A stretch of DNA of 64,000 bases, taken from contig CM060312.1 in assembly GCA_030674185.1 (NCBI GenBank), positions 61,882,078-61,946,077 on the forward strand, read 5' to 3'. The notes beneath the pieces are model-generated. The model saw only the letters and a list, made by a program, of their open reading frames with translations. It was not told the origin of the DNA and did no database searches. Positions 1 to 11,000 of the stretch are shown piece after piece (positions within the stretch are counted from its first letter, which is position 1; every line of letters starts with the position of its first letter). The position numbers were made by a program, and so were the translations under genes. Source of the DNA: Monoplex corrugatus (Eukaryota > Mollusca > Gastropoda > Littorinimorpha > Ranellidae).

Positions 1-1
1 C

Positions 2-318
2 ACCAGAACTCAGTACAGAGGTGGCTCTTTTCTACCCAGGACTGTTGGGGACTGGAACCATCTTCCCAACGAAACAGTAGAGGCAGCAACAGTCGATGCT
101 TTTGTGTCGCGAGCCTCCACCCAACAGTGAGTTTCTGGACACCACGTGGCCCTTTCGGTAACGGATTTCAGCAATGTCTATGGACAATGAGAATAGTGAA
201 ATGATCGGAGCTTACGAATGGACTGTGTCTACAACACCCCCCCCCCCCCCCCTTTATGTGCCGGAATGATCATCCTCAAGATCGTGGGCACCAAAGGAAA
301 GAAGAAGAAGAAGAAAAC
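2..318 (+). mobile_element. 3' end of a CR1/Jockey-like LINE (edge of window)
   Basis: Codons 2-130 encode the C-terminus of a non-LTR reverse transcriptase, with the typical SFLPRTVGDWNHLP ending and a TGA at 128-130. A C-run (241-252) and a 3' UTR follow, ending in a (GAA)n tail near 300-316. The same UTR pattern (C-run, then GTG..GAAT.ATCA) recurs after the LINE copy at 6745-7917, so the two belong to one family. The rest of the element lies left of the window. Assignment to CR1/Jockey rather than another clade is inference. Confidence 0.65.
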
Positions 319-2055
319 AAAATGCAAAGAAATAGAAGACCGACACAAAAATGGATCCTCAGGGTATGTAGGCCTTCAGACGAACTGAAGAAATTGTACA
401 CAGGAAAGACATGCGCATCAACTGGCTGCTTAAAATCGAAAGATGGTACGCTTATCATGGAAAAAGACAAAATATTAGACAGATGGGGAGAGTACATTAA
501 AACCTTTTTGAAGATGACAGAAACGAAGAACACATTATAAGAAAGAACTTTGAAGGACCACCAATAATGAAAGATGAAGTTAGAGCAGCACTGAAAAGGA
601 TGAAACCAGGAAAAGCCCCAGGACCAGACAACATTACTACAGAGATGATTGAAGCCCTGGAGGAATTTGGCATAGAAAAAATAACAGTCCTCCTAAATGA
701 AATTTACGACTCTGGAAAAATCCCCAAAGATATGTCAAAATCAATTTTCATTGCACTTCCAAAGAAGACAGGGGCTACAGAAAGCGAACTCCATTGTACA
801 ATCAGTTTGATGAGTCATGTAACAAAAATCCTATTAAGAATAATCATGATGAGGACAAGGAATAAAATCAAAAGAGAAATAGCAGATGAACAGAGTGGAT
901 TTGTGGAAGGGAAAGGAACTATTAATGCCATATACATCCTAAGAACTATCATAGAGAGGTCAATCGAGATGAATAAGGATTTATATTTATGATTTGTTGA
1001 TTATACCAAGGCTTTTGATTGGGTTAGACATGAAGAATTGATCAAGCAACTGGAGAGACTCAATGTTGATGGAAAAGATTTACGAATAATTAAAACTATG
1101 TACTGGGAATAAACAGCTGCAGTGAGAAAAGAAAACGATATAAGCTCTTTCTTAAACATCAAAAGAAGAGCCAGACAGGGTTGTGTTTTGTCACCAGATC
1201 TGTTTTCACTTTACAACGAAAACATCATGAGAAACCTAGAGGAAGACCCTGGATTATGGAGGAAAAATGATAAACAACATTCGATACGCAGATGACACCG
1301 TGCTAATTGCAGAAAATGAAAGGGACCTACAAAACCTTGTGAATATACTAGAAATAGAAAGCAAAGGTAAGGGGCTGGAACTAAACAGCAGGAAGACTGA
1401 AGTCATGGTGATCAGTAAAAAACATGAAATCCCCTCATGCAAAATAACAGCAAACGGCACAACTTTGAGACAGGTTGATAAGTTTAAATACCTGGGAACG
1501 GTCATTTCACCAGACGGCATATGAACATCAGAAATAGCCAGCAGAATTGGCCAAGTCAAAACAGCATTCAAGAAGATGAAAAGCATTCTTACCAACAAAT
1601 GCCTGTCAATTAACATCAGGAAGAGAGTTCTTAAATGTTATATAGAACCAATACTGTTAAATAGTCAACAAGCAAAGCCAGAACAAGATTGAGGCAGCCG
1701 AGATGTAGTTTTCTAAGAAGAATGTTGAGAGTTCCATGGACAGCAAGAAAACAAACGAGACAGTCTTGATGGAGGCAGACAAAAGAAGATCATTCATAAA
1801 GAAGATTAGGAAAAGATAGGCAACATTTATAGGCCATTTTATGAGGAAAGGAGAATTAGAGCACCTGGTCACAACCGGAAAGCTGGAGGGAAAGAGAGCA
1901 CCAGGTAGACCCATGGAGAAGATACTAGACGGACTTGCAGAGTGGCTGAAGACAAAGAGGGTGGAAGAGATGCTTGAGGCAACAAGAGATAGAGACAAAT
2001 GGAAGTCCATGATCACCAACGCCATGCGGCAAGGCACCTGATGATGATAATGGGT
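312..2055 (+). mobile_element. RTE-clade LINE, 5'-truncated copy (RTE-1), decayed
   Basis: This is a non-LTR retrotransposon fragment containing most of the reverse transcriptase. Visible pieces are MKPGKAPGPDNITTEMI (about 600-650), the IFIALPKKTGA block, FVDYTKAFDWVRHEEL after a stop near 990, [23 protein letters not shown] (about 1280), a YLGTVISPDG block and a 3' end with GKRAPGRPMEKILDGL. In-frame stops at about 990, 1110 and 1522 and a deletion near 1660 make it inactive. It starts directly at the (GAA)n tail of the preceding LINE and ends in a GATGATGATAATG tail, the short-repeat ending known for RTE elements. It overlaps the copy at 3665-5729 over about 400 bp of element sequence. Confidence 0.85.
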
Positions 2056-2405
2056 ATACTCTTTCAGGCCCTTGAATCCACAGACGAGTTTGGATTCGAG
2101 TTTCTTGAAGACGAATTCATCACATTCGCACAATTCCATGGACTCCTGAGCCTACGCAAAACTCTATAATCCCATGTTCTGGCAAAGTCTTGAAATGAGG
2201 ATGGGGATTGTGGAATGTTTGTCCATTATTTTTATTCATTTTAACGTACTTTTTATAGTTTTGATGATACGAGTGAACTAAAATAATAGATCTGTGTAAG
2301 TTTTCTCCCCCCCCCCCGGACAGTTTCTCAGCCTATATCATAAACAAAAGTATTAGCAGCGAAGGAGTTGATTATAATGCTGCTCACTTTTTAACATCAC
2401 ATGTT
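2056..2405. other. Unassigned stretch
   Basis: No gene or recognisable repeat is seen, apart from a C-run at about 2309-2318. The sequence is ordinary AT-rich non-coding DNA between the RTE copy and a TTAA foldback element. Confidence 0.4.
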
Positions 2406-2582
2406 TTAATCCTTTGATTCCCGCACCCTGTCCATCAGCATCCTGCATTGTCAACTGTGCTAGCAAAGCATAAAATTAACCCTTAGACTCCCTCACATGT
2501 AGGAAGCTGGTGGGTAGGATGGGGGAATCAAAGGGTTCAGTTTTTGCAGTTGGTGGATAGGGTGCTGAAGTCAAAGGGTTAA
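2406..2582. mobile_element. TTAA foldback element, copy 1
   Basis: The segment is bounded by TTAA (2406-2409 and 2579-2582). Its ends are an inverted pair, TCCTTTGATTCCC and GAAGTCAAAGGG, with an inner, partly decayed copy of the same palindrome. Ends of CCCTTTGA next to TTAA are the signature of non-autonomous piggyBac-type elements. This copy has lost part of the central palindrome. Confidence 0.75.
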
Positions 2583-2649
2583 TACTCCCTGTCCGTTATG
2601 CCATTGTCATATAGGACAGCAACGAAAGTTCTCCATTTCTGTCTGGTCT

Positions 2650-2720
2650 GGGCCAGCCACTTCACAGTAGTTTACCGTAAGTGTGTTTTGGGGCCTTCAT
2701 TATATAGTCCTGTCGTTTGT
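2650..2720 (+). repeat. 70-bp direct repeat, left copy
   Basis: The segment GGGCCAGCCACTTC...ATTATATAGTCCTGTCG matches 3360-3430 with roughly 10 differences. The pair flanks the SINE at 2735-3360. Confidence 0.8.
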
Positions 2721-2734
2721 ATTTAGGAGACAAG

Positions 2735-3360
2735 AGTGGCAGAATGGTTCAGACGTTCACCTGCCAATAACCAAACGCGAGGTTCTAGGGTTCGTTCCCT
2801 GTATAGGCCTTGACTTTTCTCCTCAGTTTGACCGGAAAATCAAACCGAACGTCTAGTCCTTCGGAAAAGGACGAAAAACGAGTTGGACCCGTGTGCCTTC
2901 TGGCTGCGCACGTTGAAGATCCCACGGCAGTTGAAAATCGTTAGGAGCAGGGCATTGCCCGGCTGCCTTGGTATAAAACATTGGAGAAATAGGTTGATTT
3001 CCCAGGTCCCACCCCTTGAAGACCAGTTAGCCTTCTTGCCTTTCTGAAGTCTTGGTGAAAAAAAAAAAAAAGAATTTAAAGCCAGGGAGAGGGGTTGGGC
3101 GCCACCCTCACAAAGTTGGCCCCAGGAAAAGTTGAGATCTCTGTCACCTCGCTCCCCTACGACCTTAGGGTCATGGAACTATCTAGATAGGACCTCGGGA
3201 CCTGGCCAGCTCATGGGTTTATGTGCAGGCTTAAGGCTTGTGCCGTGATCATTCTGGATTTTCTTCATCACGGGCACCTGTGACGATAGTGCATATGGAA
3301 TAGATTCCGAGCACGGACACGTCATCTTGAGAAATTGAAACCGAAACTGAAATTGAAACT
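2735..3360 (+). mobile_element. Long tRNA-derived SINE with (GAAACT)n-type tail
   Basis: The head reads GTGGCAGAATGGTTCAGA followed about 50 bp later by GGGTTCGTTCCC, which fit RNA polymerase III A and B boxes of a Leu-type tRNA-derived SINE. The body has the GTTGAAGATCCCACGGCAG block that resembles conserved central domains of invertebrate SINEs. The 3' end at about 3335-3360 is a run of GAAACT/GAAATT units. Part of the body recurs inverted at 31025-31115 and partly at 50990-51075. Whether 2735-3060 and 3061-3360 are one element or two adjacent ones is not certain. It is not a functional tRNA: the cloverleaf is degenerate. Confidence 0.6.
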
Positions 3361-3430
3361 GGGCCAACCACTTCATAGTAGTTTACGTAAGTGTGTTTTG
3401 GGGCCTTAATTATATAGTCCTATCGTTCGT
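3360..3430 (+). repeat. 70-bp direct repeat, right copy
   Basis: This copy starts exactly where the SINE tail ends and matches 2650-2720. Confidence 0.8.
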
Positions 3431-3434
3431 GTTG

Positions 3435-3469
3435 ACCATAGAGCGTAAAAGACTAATACGCTCTATGGT
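3435..3469. repeat. Perfect 12-bp inverted repeat (hairpin)
   Basis: ACCATAGAGCGT (3435-3446) and ACGCTCTATGGT (3458-3469) are exact reverse complements with an 11-nt loop. No gene is attached to it. Confidence 0.8.
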
Positions 3470-3555
3470 ATTGATCCTGCAGATCATGATGTAACCGTGC
3501 GGTGGTGAGGAGGAGGAGGGGCACTGAGTGTATGTAGTGAAAGATGCTCTTAATG

Positions 3556-3556
<1 letters not shown>

Positions 3557-3597
<41 letters not shown>

Positions 3598-3660
3598 TGG
3601 TAGTTTTGTTTGTAGGCATGTGTGTGTGTTTGCAGTGATTTTGTGTGTGTGTGTGTGCGT
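3557..3660 (+). repeat. (GT)n tracts with GTAGTGGTAGTTTTG spacer
   Basis: Two GT runs are separated by a spacer that is nearly identical to the spacer unit of the compound array at 59.4-60.9 kb (TAGTGGTAGTTTTGTTTG). Confidence 0.85.
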
Positions 3661-3664
3661 CTAG

Positions 3665-5729
3665 TGTGTCAGCTAGTGACTAGTGACTGCGTGCTTGTCA
3701 CCTCTCACTTTCACAGCCTACACCGCTGGCTAGCACTGCTGCTTGCAGCTGTGCAAAAAGAAGAGCAGAGGGCGTCTCTTCCTGTCAGTACATAGCCTCT
3801 CCATCAGCAAGCCCTACGTTGTGCCTCCTCGTGGCGACAGGCGGTAACTGAGCACCTCGCGGACTCAGGCTAAATCTCATGGGACTCAGTGGAGGTCTGG
3901 CCCCCAGACGTGCGGCATGCAGGCCCACCAGCGTGTGGATATGCCCTGGTGCCCACGAACCAGATCCCCAAGATATGTGTAAATAGCTCCACTGTCTTGT
4001 GGACATCTCGGGAGAGAGTAAGGCTAACCCTGAAAAAAAAAAACAATGGAAGGCAAGGGGAAACCACCATCGTAGTTTTCCCCAGGACAACCATGAACAA
4101 AGGAAAGATGTATGAAGTCAACGACGTTAATAGGTGCTCCTGTGGAGCACCTTCGTCCGGTAGGGACTGTCATGCAGCATAGGTGACACCAGACCGTCAG
4201 CCAGCTACTGCAACCAAAATTAAACCCAAAGTCAAACTTAGAAACATCAAAATAGCAACACGGAACATCAGAACACTGCTGCAGAAGGGCAAATTAGACA
4301 ACATCAAAATGAAGATGGAAAGGCTTAACATCAGTGTTTTAGGACTAGGGGAAGTGAGATGGAAGGGGGCAGGCATGATAACATCAGGAGAATACACAGT
4401 GATATACTCTGGTGGTAATTCACATGAAAGAGGAGTAGGCATCATAATGGACAAAGACAAATCAAAAGCAGTTAAGGGATACTGGGCTGTGTCCGACCGA
4501 GTTTTGCTGGTCAAATTGAGAGGCAAACCATTTGATATCAACATCATACAGGTGTATGCACCAATATCCGCAAGTACTCAGGAAGACATCGACAACTTCT
4601 ACGAAGTTTTAGAGATGGCCAAGGTCCAGCGTAAATCACAAGAAGTTACAGTCATAATGGGAGATTTTAATGCTAAAGTGGGACAGGATAGGGTGGAGGA
4701 TATATTTGGACCTCATGGCCTTGGTACACAAAATGAAAGGGGAGGGAAACTTGTAGAATGGGCACAGATGAATGAGTTCATAGTAGGCAACACCTGGTTT
4801 GAGCAGTCTAACAGAAGAAAATGGACTTGGATGAGTCCAGGAGATAATACCAAAAATCAGATTGACTACATCCTGATCAACAAAAGATTTAGAAATTCTT
4901 TACTGTCAGCAAAAACACTACCAGGCGCAGACTGCAACAGTGACCACAATCCTGTAGTGGGAAGGTTTAGGCTGAAATTGAGGAAAAGGAAACAGACCAA
5001 AAGCAACATAAAACTAAACCTTGGACTATTAAAGACAGATGAAATGATACGTAAAAGATTTAATGTACATGTTCAAAACAAATTCAGTGCTCTGGAAGAC
5101 GTTGGTGACAGTGAGGAACAATGGACAAAGTTGAGAAATTCGATAAATGAAGCTTGTGAAGAAATCCCTAAGGCAGAGAGAAAAGCAAAAAAGAGCTGGA
5201 TGACTAATGAAATTTTAGGCTTGATGGAGGAAAGGAGGAGGGCAAAAAGAAACGAGGAGATATACAGGAAGATAAACAAAGAAATCAGGTATAGGTGCAA
5301 TGAAGCTAAGGAAGCTTGGCTGAACACAAAATGCAAAGAGATTGAAAACCGACACAAAATGGATCCTCAGAGTATGTACAGACGAATTGAAGAAATTGTA
5401 CACAGAAAAATGCATGCACATCAACTGGTTGCTTGAAATCGAAAGATGGCACGCTTATCATGGAAAAAGATAAAATGCTGGACAGATGGGGAGAGTACAT
5501 TAAAGACCTTTTTGAGGATGACAGAAACGAAGAACACATTATAAAAAAGAACTTTGAAGGACCACCCATGATGAAAGATGAAGTTAGAGCAGCACTGAAA
5601 AAGATGAAACCAGGAAAAGCCCCAGGACCAGACAACATTACTACAGAGATGATTGAAGCCCTGGAGGAATTTGGCATAGAAATAATAACAGTCCTCCTAA
5701 ATGAAATTTACGACACCGGAAAAATCTCC
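3665..5729 (+). mobile_element. RTE-clade LINE, 5' part with intact endonuclease ORF (RTE-2)
   Basis: The ORF at 4183-5436 (417 codons) is an apurinic-type endonuclease of the RTE/BovB kind, often annotated as 'craniofacial development protein 2-like'. Visible motifs are IATRNIRTL near residue 28, GLGEVRWKG near 55, IIQVYAPISAS, VIMGDFNAKVG (catalytic GDFN) and the terminal SDHNPV. After a frameshift at about 5430 the RT begins (KPGKAPGPDNITTEMI, 5600-5660). Upstream, 3665-4182 looks like the element's 5' UTR. Homology stops at about 5729 within GGAAAAATC, where unrelated sequence starts. The 5' half is therefore present and the 3' half missing, the reverse of usual 5' truncation. Confidence 0.85.
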
Positions 5730-5837
5730 AGCTGTCTGTTGTTTACTCTGTGTAAATGAGTGACGGACAGAGGGGAAAGCCAGGCTGTACCGTTTAAATA
5801 TATTTTTTAAAGAAATCTCCGTTGACCCATTATTAGC

Positions 5838-5897
5838 GTGCGTGTGGTGAGTGTGTGTGCGTGTGTGTGTTTGTGCGTGCGCGCGAGTGCATGCGTA

Positions 5898-5928
<31 letters not shown>

Positions 5929-6003
5929 AAAGTTTGGCTCTCTCTTCCGCATACACACACACCACACGCACAGGCACGCGCACACACACACACACGCACG
6001 CAC

Positions 6004-6076
<73 letters not shown>

Positions 6077-6168
6077 TGGACAAACACAGAGATTCACGAT
6101 TCACGTATTATGATATTTATTCTAAAAAGATCAAAGTCTCTTACTTAAGGGGGAACATAGATGTCTGT

Positions 6169-6250
<82 letters not shown>

Positions 6251-6302
6251 TTTAATTGCGTGCGTGCGTGCTTGCGTGTGTGTGTGTCTGTGTGCGTCTG
6301 TG
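5838..6302. repeat. Compound (GT)n - (CA)n - (GT)n tract
   Basis: GT-rich DNA at about 5850-5928 is followed by CA-rich DNA at 5950-6072 and a long pure GT run at 6168-6248. Adjacent blocks are mutually complementary and could pair. The Cys/Val and Thr/His reading frames through it are artefacts. Confidence 0.95.
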
Positions 6303-6420
6303 TGTTAAACTTTAAAAAAGAAGAAGAAGAAGAATAGGGGGGGGGGGGGGGGTTGCACTATATCACTCGCCCTTGTGTGCTTAGTTGAATGTGTTGTGCA
6401 CAAAGAGAATGAGTTTTTGG

Positions 6421-6427
6421 TATATAG
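6421..6427 (+). promoter_or_regulatory. TATA-like box of the fucosidase gene
   Basis: TATATAG lies about 75 bp upstream of the ATG at 6501. If used, transcription would start near 6450. This is a motif match only. Confidence 0.35.
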
Positions 6428-6464
6428 ATGAAATTCCACCTCATGACCAGTGTTTGCCTTGGCT

Positions 6465-6492
6465 TCACATGATCACAATTGGCTTCATGTGA
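6465..6492 (+). promoter_or_regulatory. Two MiT/TFE-type E-boxes upstream of the fucosidase ATG
   Basis: TCACATGA (6465-6472) and TCATGTGA (6485-6492) are the same 8-bp M-box in opposite orientation, spaced 20 bp. They sit inside a tandem near-duplication (TTGGCTTCACATGATCACAA and TTGGCTTCATGTGACCACAA). The M-box/CLEAR type of site is bound by MITF/TFEB-family factors that control lysosomal genes in animals. A role here is inference. Confidence 0.45.
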
Positions 6493-6500
6493 CCACAACA

Positions 6501-6610
6501 ATGGGGCCTGCGCTGTTAGGTTTGATCACGCTGTCTACAGTTTTGCTTTCATGTACAGCACAGTACAAGCCGACATGGGATTCTATTGACTCTCGTCCGC
6601 TTCCAGCGTG
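6501..6610 (+). CDS. FUCA: Fucosidase exon 1
   Basis: It encodes the ATG, a hydrophobic signal peptide and the family N-terminus [16 protein letters not shown]. The last two bases (TG) complete Trp37 with the first base of exon 2. The donor is GTGTGT at 6611. Confidence 0.93.
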
Positions 6611-8015
6611 GTGTGTAACAATTTATTAGTGTCATTAATACCGTGCAAAATGGCAGTTTTCGTAATTCGAAGTGATTCACTGAGCGCGAAGGGATTGGGC
6701 TGGGGTTGTCACTGGGGCCGTAGTGTGTCAGTGGGTGTGTCTTCTTCTTCCTTTTCTATAACTACATCAGTGACTTACCTTTAGACGTAACTGTACATCA
6801 AACTCTGTTGAATGTCATAATAAATTATGCTTTTTGACTTTGAGGACTCTATTTTAAGCACATCCGGAAACAAATTACTGAAATCAAAGATACATTACAA
6901 CTGTGGATAGGCTAATTCAAGTATCAGAATCTGAGAATGGTGTACTAATGCAAACCACAAGCAGATCATTCCAATAAAAACAAAATCTATGATAATAACA
7001 AACTCACCAAAAACACCGACTCTTAAAACAACATCTTGAAGCTTGAAAAGTGGGAAAAGAGTTCGGACATGACTTTCCATCCTGGCAAATGTACCACTCT
7101 TCCAGTCATCAGCCTCAAACGAAATAAAAAAACTAATTGTCCCAGACTATCACTTACACAACCAGGCCTTGGCAAACGTCACATCGGCCAAATACCTGGG
7201 GGTCACCATCTCTCAAGATCTAAGCTGGGACATCCACATAAATAACATCAATAGAAAAGCCAACAAGACCCCCGGCTTCCTGAGGCGCAACTTAAAGATC
7301 AGTGCCCGTCACATTAAAGAGACTGCATACAAAGCACTGGTGCAACCAGTCCTGGAATATGCCTGTACTGTTTCAGTGTTTGGGACCCGTACACAAATGA
7401 TCACATCACCACCATCGAGGCAGTGCAATGCAAGGCAGCCCGCTTCGTAAACAACAAGTATCATCGATACGCAAGTGTCCAACAAATGATCAGGGAACTA
7501 TGTTGGACACTGTTACAGAGCCGAAGGAAGATCACACGGCTCGCCATGCTATATAAGATCCGGCATGGGTTGGCGAATGTGGATTTTGGAAAGGCTCTTG
7601 TGTCTGATGGAAAATCAAAACTTAGGGCTGCAACATCAAGATACAGATGATCTCACTCTCAACAACTCAACTGCTTACAGTGTGTTCAGGACTACCGACA
7701 GAACTCATTCCTGCCACGTACCATCCAGGAGTGGAACGAAAACTTGACAGAGGTTGCTTTGTCATCAGAAACCCTAGACCTATTCAGGGCAAGAGTTTGC
7801 AGCCTCCTACAATAACTTTTGGGGGGGGGGGGCGTCTGCCCCCCCCCCCCTCCCACAAGTGTCAGAATAATCAACTGGATGATTGTGGACACTCAGTGGA
7901 TGAAGATGAAGACATAGTGTAAATATAGAACAAGTTTATGAGTAGTGTGTACTTGGTGTCTCACCTGTTGGCATTAATGGGTTAAGTGTTGGCCACTGCT
8001 CATTACTCACACACA

Positions 8016-8086
<71 letters not shown>

Positions 8087-11000
8087 CACACACACACACA
8101 CACACACGTCATCAAGGAATAGTGAGGTTAACAGTACATTCACATTTTATAGACACTTATGGAATATCCTCAGTTTGCCTGCTTAAAACTGCTCTGCCAA
8201 GCTTAGTCTACTTCACCAAGGCTCAAGAATCAGGATTTCTGTATTCTTAACAAGAATGCAAAGAAGTTTGCGTTGTGTGGATGTGTCAATATTATGTAAG
8301 TTACACCACATCTGCATATTTACACATATACATACACACATAGCATACCCAGTGACATCCATCCATCTATATATTTACACATGTATGTGGAAGCAAGTAG
8401 CCATCCATCAACACATAGCATATGTACATACATACACTGTATACATACATAGTTGCAGTCCATTTTTTATGATTCAGCTGTCCCAATTTCTGCAATGCCT
8501 CAGAAATGTTGATCTCACCACCCTCTCATTCTAGCTCCACAACACCATGAATTCACACAGTTAAAGTCTCAGGGCCAGAAATCCCAGGGGAGACAGAGAT
8601 CTTTGTTAGATGCCATGGAGCATCCAACAGAGACCCTACACTGCTGCTAGGTCACTTTGGTTGAGTTCAACAGTACCTGTTATGACCCACCCCAATCAGG
8701 GCACTTCCCTTGCGGGATGCCGGATGCTCTTTCAGTATAGATAGTATCCCCGTCTTCTGGAAATTCTGTGCTAGAAACTGCCTCTTTTCTGTCTTTCTCT
8801 TTGTTTCTGCCTTGTTCCTTTGCTTTCTGTTATTTCTTCCTATCATTTTCTGCCTTATTGGTCTATTCACCTGCATGTGTTCAGTAAAGTCTTACATACT
8901 TTTTCTTAGGATTGATAATTAGGTACATGTATTAAGTGCATTTTTGGCTCTAGGGAGGTGAGATATGTGGAAGCAATTTTAGGTAAATTAGGCCCATTTT
9001 TATATATGTTTTGGTGTCCCTAGGTATGCTTAAATTTGTATTCAGGTGTGTTTTTTTAAATCCCCTGTGCAATAAATTGGATGGAGTGGTTAACACCAGG
9101 GTCCTTAGATTATGTTCGTGAATGCATTGATATGTGTACTTAATTTTCTTTTCGTTTTTTTTTTTCCCCTGTTGAATTTGTGTGTTGTGAAGTGATTATA
9201 GCCCTGATATGGCTTTACGCAGTCTGCTGGGCTTTAAACAACAATAACTCAGGGCACTGTCTGCTAGGCGGTCCTATTGATGACAGTGATCGCTCAGTCG
9301 TGTAACCAGACCAAGTGAGAGTCCTCCCAATAAAGAGACCACACCGTGGCCCTCTGAGAGCAGCCCCTATGAACTATTGGCACTAGAGATTCCAGCTTGA
9401 ATTCACCTCAGGCATGGTAACAGTAAAGAAAACTGAAACTGAAATCACCATGGGATCATATTAAGAACATGAAGGATCACAGAATCTGGGATGATTTTCA
9501 CAACTCTAAAATGATTGGTTTTGTGATAATTGGGATGATGATCAAACTACTGTAGAGTTTCATCAAAGAGTGAAACTGTGTGGCAGGGCTGTATGCTAGG
9601 CTTAGCATCATACTATAGGCTTAGCATCATACTGTTACATGGTGTCAGCTATGCCCAGGCATCTGCAGTGTTGGTCAGGAAATTTGAGCAAACTGTCATG
9701 ACACATCTTTGACAATCCTGAATGCAGGGAGACAGGATGCAGGAGTCAAAGGGTTAACGAGAATGAGGCTGACTGTGTGGTTCCAGTATTGCCAATGAGC
9801 CCATAGCAATTAGCATGCTCAGTTCTGGGTAGGAACCAGTCAGGGCATAATTTCCCCTTGTAATTTTTTTCGCTGATAAGAGATTTGAACCCATGACCCA
9901 GCAGTCCATTGTGCAATCCATAACAAATCTTGAACATGGAGTCAAATGATTAGATCTGCTTTTTATAATGGCACAGTTTTCCTTTTTTTCTACTGCAGGT
10001 ACGATGAGGCAAAACTGGGTATCTTTATTCACTGGGGCGTGTTTTCTGTTCCGAGTTTCCGCTCCGAGTGGTTCTGGTGGGATTGGAAGGTACAGAGGTA
10101 GTATATAGTTTTATGTTAGTTTTTTGAGTGACAGTTTGATAGTTTGAAAAAGAAGCAAGACCAGCTGATATGTAATTGAGAGTTAGTATTACATTTTACA
10201 TCATACTGTAACTGCAAGCATTTGCAGTGTAGAAAAACACAAATGTGCACTAAGTAGATTAATAATAAAATGTAACATCTGTGAAATAGATGGTGTGGTT
10301 TCGAAGACAGCCATCTATTTCACAGATATTTGCTGATTCAGTATATGTAATTAGAAAAAAATAACAACTGAAAATACAGCACAGATTTCTTATTGTGCTA
10401 ATCAGTACAAGGGTTCCTGAGACCCTGTAGCAGAAGATTAGAAGTCCCAGTTTGGTTGTCCATGATTTCAGATTCACAAATTTTTATCTAACATATCACA
10501 GTAATGAGAAGACACATTTCTATGGCTTATCCAAGTTAAGACTGTTCTTAATGATATTCTCTCAGTGAGCATCATTTTTCCCCAGCAATTGATGTTCAGA
10601 ACAGAAAAATAGCTAGGTTTTGATTAGTGAACTTCAACTAGATGTGTACACTGCTATCATATTAAATATGTACAATCCATTTAGTTTGAACATTTTCCTT
10701 GTTGACATTGTGTATCTTAAATTCTTACCATGAGTCAGGGATGCACACTAAATTGACTAATGCAATAATTGGAGCCCTTCTTTATTAGTAAAAAATTGTA
10801 GTGTTAGTCAAAAATTAATTTTAAGAAGCTATAACTACATATCATACATCCAACTGTGAAATGTCAAACTGCCAGGTGAAATTGAAAATGGGATTTATGT
10901 AAGAAGAAATTCATGAACTCCAGCAGTTCCACACATATTCCATCCAAATCTGCAAACAGTTATCTGCTGGACTACTGTACACTGATTTCTTAATGAGGTC

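Noticed and set aside
2745..2815. tRNA gene-like sequence (also at 33505-33575)
   Set aside because: A and B boxes are present, but the arms do not pair as a cloverleaf and SINE bodies follow; these are tRNA-derived SINE heads.
4183..5436. Host craniofacial development protein 2 (CFDP2) gene
   Set aside because: That name in databases reflects RTE/BovB endonuclease similarity. The ORF is followed by RTE reverse transcriptase and repeated elsewhere in the window, so it is a retrotransposon.
5697..6249. Cys/Val and His/Thr ORFs over GT/CA tracts here and elsewhere (15.0, 17.3, 52.0, 55.7, 60 kb)
   Set aside because: Dinucleotide repeats are open in several frames on both strands; they have no coding meaning.
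8667..8876. Minus-strand Arg/Lys-rich ORFs starting [16 protein letters not shown] (also near 13409, 26632, 48873, 61840)
   Set aside because: They are the reverse reading of the R600 head, recur in each copy with different breaks and lack any domain.
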